This document shows, piece by piece, positions 5,384 through 9,583 of a stretch of 9,583 nucleotides of DNA. Position numbers and translations under genes: made by a program. The notes under the pieces are model-generated. The model did not search any database, was not told the origin of the DNA, and was given only the letters and a program-made list of their open reading frames with translations. Position 1 is the stretch's first letter, and each line of letters begins with the position of its first letter. The stretch comes from Candidatus Nomurabacteria bacterium (GTDB lineage Bacteria > Patescibacteriota > Minisyncoccia > Phycocordibacterales > UBA9973): contig CALRCI010000002.1 of NCBI GenBank assembly GCA_943354525.1, forward strand, positions 1 through 9,583. Reading direction: 5' to 3'.

Positions 5384-5719
5384 TTAAATATGGTTTCTAT
5401 TGGAGTCCATTTTTATAACTGCTTTCAGCACTCGCAACTTGTCTTTTATTTCTAGGAGAGTCTTATACGACTTCTCAACTTCAGTGCTATCCAAACCTGC
5501 ATGTACTTTATCAGTCAATATCTGGATGCTTCTCGATACGCGATCCACATCTTCTCTATATTTTGTTGAAGTCAACCCAGTAATTGATGCTGAAGTCTCT
5601 TTAAAACTAACTTCAACCTCGGCATACAAAGACATGACATCTTCTTTGGTCTTCGGCTGCGGAATCTCTTCTTTTTTGAGATCCGAAGGGATAAAATGAT
5701 CTTTTTTATTTTGGTTCAT
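5384..5719 (-). CDS. Hypothetical protein, small, charged and helical
   Basis: A 111-aa protein that I do not recognise. The first 25 residues are polar with several prolines and are probably disordered (IPSDLKKEEIPQPK). From about residue 26 to 105 the sequence is rich in Glu, Lys, Ser, Val and Leu with heptad-like spacing, suggesting a long helical or coiled-coil protein. It has no signal peptide, membrane segment, cysteine cluster or enzyme motif. A promoter precedes it and hairpins flank it on both sides, so it looks like a single-gene transcript between pyrG and the toxin-antitoxin pair. The promoter spacer contains a nine-base G run. Initiation is probably nearly leaderless, as no Shine-Dalgarno sequence is seen. 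It could be an accessory gene acquired with the toxin-antitoxin module. Confidence 0.7.
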   Translation of the reverse strand: MNQNKKDHFIPSDLKKEEIPQPKTKEDVMSLYAEVEVSFKETSASITGLTSTKYREDVDRVSRSIQILTDKVHAGLDSTEVEKSYKTLLEIKDKLRVLKAVIKMDSNRNHI

Positions 5720-5727
5720 ATGCCGTC

Positions 5728-5757
5728 AGTAAACCCCCCCCCGACTAGTGTTGGCAA
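5728..5757 (-). promoter_or_regulatory. Promoter of the unknown small gene with poly-G spacer
   Basis: On the minus strand a -35 TTGCCA (5757-5752) and a -10 TTTACT (5733-5728) are separated by 18 bp. Nine consecutive G residues (5742-5734) fill half of that spacer and directly abut the -10. The ATG at 5719 is eight bases after the -10, so the mRNA would be leaderless or nearly so. Changes in the length of the G run would alter promoter spacing. Confidence 0.45.
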
Positions 5758-5771
5758 GAGGAGGCTGACAT

Positions 5772-5814
5772 AAATAAAAACTGGCCAAAGTTGAACTTTG
5801 ACCAGTTTTTATTT
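5772..5814. terminator. Bidirectional terminator after pyrG
   Basis: An inverted repeat with 20-base arms (5772-5791 and 5795-5814), a single mismatch (5785/5801) and a TGA loop. A and T tracts lie on the outer sides, so it can act in both directions; here it ends pyrG transcription. The pyrG stop codon (5811-5809) lies within the arm. Its core CAAAGTTGAACTTTG and outer AAATAAAAA/TTTTTATTT closely match the terminator at 4712-4754. Confidence 0.9.
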
Positions 5815-7497
5815 CTTCTTCTTTGTTGTTGCGGCTTTGATGAATGCCGTGAAGAGCGGATGTGGCGCGAGCGGACGCGCGAGGAATTCCGGATGGAACT
5901 GAACACCGAGGAAGAATGGGTGCACGGACTTCGGAAGTTCGGCGATTTCCATGAGATTGCCGTCGGGACTGCGTCCGGAGAACACGAGTCCGGCAGTTTC
6001 GAGCGCAGAAACGTAGGCGTTGTTTACTTCGTAGCGATGACGATGGCGTTCGGTGATTTTCGTCTTACCGTATGCCATCGCGGCAACTGAACCCTTCTTC
6101 AACACGGCCGGAAATGCGCCGAGACGCATCGTGTTGCCCATGTTCTTCTTCGCGAGAATTTCTTTCTGGTTTTCCATGATGTCGATGATGATATTCTTCG
6201 CATCAGGATTCACTTCACGCGTATTGGCGTCTTTCAAATGCAGCACGTTGCGCGCATATTCGATGACGAGCATCTGCATACCGTAACAGAGTCCAAAATA
6301 TGGAATCTTGTGCTTGCGGGCGAATTCAATGGCGCGAATCTTGCCTTCAACGCCACGCGTGCCGAAACCACCAGGAACGATGATGCCGTCATATTTCTTT
6401 AGATCTTCGACACGCTTGGGATTCCCGCCCGAACGACCATCCAGTCGGGCAGGCGTTTCAAATTCCGCTGAGTTCAGCCATGTCAGTACCGGCTTTTTGC
6501 CTTCGGCATACGCAGAATATTTAATCGCTTCAATGACGGAGAGATACGAATCAGAGAGGACGTAATCCCCGGTCTCAAAATATTTGCCGATGACGGCGAT
6601 CTGAACTTCTTCTTTCGCGCCATGGACTTTGGCGGCAAATTTCTTCCAGTTACGGCGGGCCGGCGTTTCTTTCTTTGAGCATTTCAAATCGGCGAGCGCA
6701 CACAGGATGTCGCCGAAGTGTTCGCGTTCGAAGTTGAGCGGAATATCGTAAATCGATTCGACATCTGGTGCTGAGATGATCTGCTTCGCCGGTACCGATG
6801 TCGCGAATGAAAGTTTTTCTTTGCGCTTGGCATCGAGCGCGCTCTCGGCACGGGCGATGATGAAGTCGGGCTGAATGCCGGAGGCATTCAGCGTGCGGAC
6901 GGCATTCTGGGTCGGCTTCGTCTTCATCTCGCCGACTTTCGACGGCACGGGAAGATACGAGACGACGATGAAGAAAATGTCGTGCGGATTGCGAACCTTC
7001 ATCATACGCGCCGCTTCGAGGAAGAGCATGTTCTGATACTCGCCGACCGTGCCGCCGACTTCGATGAGGACGACATCTGCACGCGCGTCTTTGCGTGCTT
7101 TCTCAATGCGACGGATGATTTCGAGCGGAATGTGCGGAACGACTTCGACGCATTTGCCATGATATTCGAGATTGCGTTCACGTTCAATGACCGTCTGATA
7201 GACGCGGCCAGTCGTCATGTAGTTGGTGCGGGTGAGATCGATGTTGAGGAAGCGCTCGTAGTTGCCCATGTCCTGATCGGTCTCGTCACCGTCGGAGAGC
7301 ACGAAGACTTCGCCGTGCTCGGTCGGATTCATCGTGCCGGCGTCGATGTTGATGTAGGGGTCAATTTTAATCGCGGTCACTGAAAGACCGCGATCCTGAA
7401 GAAGCTTGGCGATGGAGGAGGAGGCAACGCCCTTTCCGACTCCGGAAATGACACCACCTACTACGAAAATATACTTCGGATGTTTCTTGGTCGCCAT
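5809..7497 (-). CDS. pyrG: CTP synthase (glutamine-hydrolysing)
   Basis: It converts UTP to CTP using ATP and glutamine, the last step of pyrimidine nucleotide synthesis, in the cytoplasm. The N-terminal synthetase domain starts with YIFVVGGVISGVGKG (9-23) and contains KIDPYINIDAGTMNP (44-58), HGEVFVLSDG (61-70) and EVGGTVGEYQN (146-156). The class I glutaminase domain has PGGFGTRG (375-382), the nucleophile Cys404 in FGLCYGM, and His535 and Glu537 in GVQFHPE. All catalytic parts are intact. The protein is 562 aa, slightly longer than the E. coli enzyme, partly because of a palindrome-encoded insert PARLDGRSGG (349-358). The ATG at 7497 is preferred over one at 7509, because GGGGGAG lies just before it and the domain starts soon after. 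The gene follows ftsX closely. Confidence 0.96.
   Translation of the reverse strand: MATKKHPKYIFVVGGVISGVGKGVASSSIAKLLQDRGLSVTAIKIDPYINIDAGTMNPTEHGEVFVLSDGDETDQDMGNYERFLNIDLTRTNYMTTGRVYQTVIERERNLEYHGKCVEVVPHIPLEIIRRIEKARKDARADVVLIEVGGTVGEYQNMLFLEAARMMKVRNPHDIFFIVVSYLPVPSKVGEMKTKPTQNAVRTLNASGIQPDFIIARAESALDAKRKEKLSFATSVPAKQIISAPDVESIYDIPLNFEREHFGDILCALADLKCSKKETPARRNWKKFAAKVHGAKEEVQIAVIGKYFETGDYVLSDSYLSVIEAIKYSAYAEGKKPVLTWLNSAEFETPARLDGRSGGNPKRVEDLKKYDGIIVPGGFGTRGVEGKIRAIEFARKHKIPYFGLCYGMQMLVIEYARNVLHLKDANTREVNPDAKNIIIDIMENQKEILAKKNMGNTMRLGAFPAVLKKGSVAAMAYGKTKITERHRHRYEVNNAYVSALETAGLVFSGRSPDGNLMEIAELPKSVHPFFLGVQFHPEFLARPLAPHPLFTAFIKAATTKKKK
6424..6453. repeat. Palindromic insert within pyrG
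   Basis: CCCGCCCGA (6424-6432) and TCGGGCAGG (6445-6453) form an inverted repeat with 8 of 9 positions paired and a 12-base loop. In the minus-strand frame of pyrG it encodes PARLDGRSGG between the first strands of the glutaminase domain. The E. coli enzyme has only a short connection there, recalled as ETRGVEILK. The segment is in frame and leaves all catalytic motifs intact, like the palindromic elements known inside Rickettsia proteins. Confidence 0.55.
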
Positions 7498-7524
7498 AGA
7501 CTCCCCCATGATAGTCGATAGCGA

Positions 7525-8451
7525 TTATTTACGCAAGTAGAAGTGCACGGCGATAAAACTGGCAATCGCGCCGGCACCGGCACCGGCACCGAGGAGGATG
7601 ACGAGGAGCTCAAAAAAGTTAGAAATATAGTAGTTCCAGAGGTCGATGCCGAGAAATTCAGTCATGTGATGCGAGAACCAGAGACAGATTGGGATATAGA
7701 CGAGAAGGACGATGAATGTCGCCAAAACACCGGAAATAACGGCCTCAAATACGAACGGTCCGCGGACATAGGCATTGTCGGCGCCGACGAGTTTCATGAT
7801 GCCGATCTCTTCACGGGCGAAGTGGATGACGAGACGCTGTGTCACGACAGTCACGATAATCGACAAGAGGACGAGCACGAGCGTCAGGAGAAATCCGAGC
7901 GTGCCGGCGGCGGCGATGATCGTATTGAGACGATTGATGGCATCGGCATTCTGATTGTAGTTGATGTGATCAATGATACCGGCCGTGTCAGTCGTGAGTG
8001 CTGTGTCAGTCTGGAGTGTATTCACAATTGCTTCGTACTGACGAGCCGATTGCGCATGAATACCAAGTGAGGCTCCGAGCGGATTACTGGACAGTTCGTC
8101 GAGCGCTTGGAGCGAGAGATAATCATTTTCATGCGCGAGACGGAACTTCGCCAAAGCGTCTTCAGCAGAGGTGTACACGGTGCTCGCAACTTCAGGAATC
8201 GCTTCGACAGAAGATTTGAATGTGAGAATCTTATCTTCGCCGGCCGATGGGGTGAAATACACGGTAACGTCGACAGTGTTCTCGAGTGTGTGCAGAACCG
8301 TGTGTTCAACTGCTTGGAGAAAGACGAGTCCGCCAATCACGAAGAGCGTGACGGAAAGCGCGAGCACTGAGGCGCTCGAGATCAATCCATTGCGAATGAA
8401 ATTGATATAGCCGCCGCGCACGATTCTTTTGATTTTAGTTCTGGTAGACAT
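7525..8451 (-). CDS. ftsX: Cell division protein FtsX (ABC transporter-like permease)
   Basis: The 308-aa membrane partner of FtsE. FtsEX does not transport; it passes conformational signals across the membrane to activate peptidoglycan hydrolases during division. The usual topology is visible: a cytoplasmic N-terminus, membrane segment 1 (about 24-47), an extracytoplasmic domain (48-180) with PEV (86-88) and NPLGASL (123-129), and three more segments at about 183-205, 235-259 and 280-304. The conserved cytoplasmic loop REEIGIMKLVGA (213-224) is the coupling region to FtsE. The last segment contains a GAGAGAGA run (288-295) from a hexamer repeat in the DNA. Length is typical. ftsE lies 16 bp upstream and pyrG begins soon after. 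There is no Shine-Dalgarno sequence; the leader before the ATG is A/T-rich. Confidence 0.94.
   Translation of the reverse strand: MSTRTKIKRIVRGGYINFIRNGLISSASVLALSVTLFVIGGLVFLQAVEHTVLHTLENTVDVTVYFTPSAGEDKILTFKSSVEAIPEVASTVYTSAEDALAKFRLAHENDYLSLQALDELSSNPLGASLGIHAQSARQYEAIVNTLQTDTALTTDTAGIIDHINYNQNADAINRLNTIIAAAGTLGFLLTLVLVLLSIIVTVVTQRLVIHFAREEIGIMKLVGADNAYVRGPFVFEAVISGVLATFIVLLVYIPICLWFSHHMTEFLGIDLWNYYISNFFELLVILLGAGAGAGAIASFIAVHFYLRK
7571..7590. repeat. Short tandem hexamer repeat within ftsX
   Basis: Three exact CCGGCA units plus a partial fourth lie inside ftsX and encode alternating Gly-Ala in the last membrane helix. In-frame slippage would change the helix by two residues per unit without breaking the frame. 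Confidence 0.7.
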
Positions 8452-8467
8452 GTATATTTTTAAAAAA

Positions 8468-9148
8468 TTATTTCTTAGATGGTGCGTGTTTCTCGTCTCG
8501 GATAACGCGTCCCTTGTCGAGGGTAATGACGCGCTTACCGATAGAATCGATCACACTGGTGTTATGCGTCGTGAGAATGACCGTCGTGCCGAGATCGTTG
8601 ATCTTCTTCAGGATCTGCACGACTTCGTAGGTGTTTACCGGATCAAGATTGCCAGTCGGCTCGTCAGCGATGATGACTTCTGGCTGGTTGATGATGGCGC
8701 GGGCGATGGCGAGACGCTGCTTCTCACCACCCGAAAGCTGGTGTGGAAAGTGGAGCGCGCGATCGGTGAGGTCGACGAGGTCGAGAACATATGGCACATC
8801 AGTGCGAATCTCAGCTTCGGTTTTGCCGGATGCTTCCATGGCAAAGGCGATATTCTCGTAGGCAGTCTTGTTGGAAAGCAGGCGGAAATCTTGGAAGACG
8901 ACGCCGACTCTGCGGCGGAGCATATTGAGCTGTTTGCCGCGCAGACGATGCACGTCTATCGATTCGTAGGACACGCTGCCAGTTGTCGGATGCTCTTCGG
9001 CCATGAGGAGTTTGAGAAGCGTCGTCTTGCCGGCACCGGAATGCCCCACAATCGATATAAACTCGCCCGGACTGACGGAGAGCGTGACGTCTTCAAGCGA
9101 GACCGTGCCTCCAGGATATATTTTAGAAACGTTGTTGAAATAAATCAT
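8468..9148 (-). CDS. ftsE: Cell division ATP-binding protein FtsE
   Basis: The 226-aa ABC ATPase that binds FtsX at the inner face of the membrane and drives activation of cell-wall hydrolases at the septum. Motifs in order: Walker A GHSGAGKTT (35-43), Q-loop FQDFRLL with Gln86, signature LSGGEKQRLAIARA (138-151), Walker B VIIADEPTGNLDP (158-170), and switch His195 in TTHN. The opening MIYFNNVSKIYPGG is the usual FtsE start. An upstream in-frame ATG at 9190 would add 14 residues unlike the family, encoded by repeat sequence, so 9148 is chosen. There is no Shine-Dalgarno sequence. prfB lies upstream and ftsX 16 bp downstream, the common bacterial order. Confidence 0.95.
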   Translation of the reverse strand: MIYFNNVSKIYPGGTVSLEDVTLSVSPGEFISIVGHSGAGKTTLLKLLMAEEHPTTGSVSYESIDVHRLRGKQLNMLRRRVGVVFQDFRLLSNKTAYENIAFAMEASGKTEAEIRTDVPYVLDLVDLTDRALHFPHQLSGGEKQRLAIARAIINQPEVIIADEPTGNLDPVNTYEVVQILKKINDLGTTVILTTHNTSVIDSIGKRVITLDKGRVIRDEKHAPSKK

Positions 9149-9152
9149 AGGA

Positions 9153-9194
9153 CATGAAGCATGTAACACACAGCATATAACATGGAGCATAAAA
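9153..9194. repeat. Three degenerate 14-bp tandem repeats upstream of ftsE
   Basis: Three adjacent 14-base units, CATGAAGCATGTAA, CACACAGCATATAA and CATGGAGCATAAAA, fill the region between the ftsE start and its likely promoter. Part of them (9174-9189) is mirrored, with one mismatch, by 9249-9264 at the end of prfB, making an inverted repeat around the promoter region. The repeats would lie in the ftsE 5' leader if the promoter at 9208 is used. Confidence 0.7.
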
Positions 9195-9207
9195 TGCTTC
9201 TACTATA

Positions 9208-9216
9208 AGTATATCA
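9208..9216 (-). promoter_or_regulatory. Likely extended -10 promoter of ftsE
   Basis: On the minus strand TG, A, TATACT (9216-9208) is a good extended -10. A second candidate, TATAGT, follows at 9207-9202. No clear -35 is present. Transcription would start at about 9195-9201, giving ftsE a leader of about 50 nt that carries the 14-bp repeats. Unlike most genes here this would not be leaderless. Read-through from prfB is also possible. Confidence 0.4.
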
Positions 9217-9257
9217 CATAGAAAATGAGTTCATTGTTCTATGCTATGTGCTCTATG

Positions 9258-9583
9258 TTATATGTTCTTCTCGGCTTCGATGAAAGCGTCGAGATCGCCG
9301 TCTTCGAGCACGGCAGACGTGTTGGAAGTTTCAACTCCTGTGCGCAGATCTTTCACGAGCTTGTACGGATGAAGCACATAGTTACGAATCTGACTTCCCC
9401 ATTCATTCTCAACTTTGCGTGAAATTTTCAGACTCTCTTCGAGACTTCTGTGCTCTTCTTCGGCCTTCTTCACGAGTTTGCCGGCGAGAAGCGAGAGCGC
9501 GCGTTCGCGATTTTGTTCCTGCGAGCGTTCATTCGAAGCAGTGACAGCGATGCCGGTTGGAACGTGTACGATGCGCACTGCCG
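9258..9583 (-). CDS. prfB: Peptide chain release factor 2, C-terminal part (5' end outside the window)
   Basis: The last 107 codons or so of a class I release factor; the coding region runs off the right edge. RF2 recognises UAA and UGA stop codons and triggers peptide release. The visible part matches the RF2 end of domain 3 and the C-terminal helices: VRIVHVPTGIAV, then NERSQEQNRERAL, WGSQIRNYVLHPYKLVKDLRTGVET and a closing LDAFIEA segment near the C-terminus. The spacing and the WGSQIR...KDLRTG signature favour RF2 over RF1. The catalytic GGQ and the SPF codon-recognition motif would lie outside the window and cannot be checked, nor can the programmed frameshift common in prfB. The final codons overlap the right arm of the imperfect inverted repeat near ftsE. 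Confidence 0.92.
   Translation of the reverse strand, partial: AVRIVHVPTGIAVTASNERSQEQNRERALSLLAGKLVKKAEEEHRSLEESLKISRKVENEWGSQIRNYVLHPYKLVKDLRTGVETSNTSAVLEDGDLDAFIEAEKNI

Noticed and set aside
6982..7383. Plus-strand open frame of 133 codons opposite pyrG
   Set aside because: It is the complement of highly conserved CTP synthase motifs and has no domain or initiation signal of its own.
9149..9190. Longer FtsE start at 9190
   Set aside because: The added residues are encoded by the 14-bp repeats and do not resemble FtsE. The family fold begins at MIYFNNVSKIYPG.

Overview
The window reads like a chromosomal segment of a small-genome bacterium of the Candidate Phyla Radiation (Patescibacteria, probably a Parcubacteria-type lineage). 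This assignment is an inference. It rests on the variant motifs of the flavoprotein and the CTP synthase, the almost complete lack of Shine-Dalgarno sequences, promoters placed for leaderless transcription, very tight gene packing, and a palindromic insert inside a housekeeping gene. Code 11 with normal stops fits every gene.

Left part. A tRNA-Gln(CUG) gene lies on the minus strand (75-145) with its own promoter. A plus-strand series follows: an RBBP9/YdeN-like alpha/beta hydrolase (281-886), an RlmB/TrmH-type 23S rRNA 2'-O-methyltransferase (926-1678), a HI0933/BaiN-like FAD oxidoreductase starting one base after the methyltransferase stop (1680-2939), and an ABC-F ATPase (3246-4718). Between the last two sits a 269-bp element (2939-3207) made of perfect 39-bp terminal inverted repeats enclosing a second perfect 29-bp inverted repeat. 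It is the most unusual structure in the window.

Right part, all on the minus strand. In transcription order from the right edge: prfB (3' end only), ftsE, ftsX, pyrG, a small protein of unknown function, and a DinJ/RelB-YafQ type II toxin-antitoxin pair that converges on the ABC-F gene. prfB-ftsE-ftsX is a widely seen bacterial neighbourhood; pyrG follows ftsX closely. The toxin-antitoxin pair and the small gene form an accessory-looking patch between the ABC-F gene and pyrG.

Regulation visible in the DNA. The hydrolase, methyltransferase and antitoxin genes each have a -10 hexamer ending exactly 6 nt before the ATG, so the predicted transcript starts at the A of the start codon. The small unknown gene has a similar arrangement, with a nine-base G run between its -35 and -10. 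Two bidirectional terminators (4712-4754 and 5772-5814) share the same outer A/T tracts and the same loop core and overlap the flanking stop codons. Functionally the window mixes translation (tRNA, RlmB, ABC-F, RF2), division (FtsEX), nucleotide synthesis (PyrG) and a toxin-antitoxin module.
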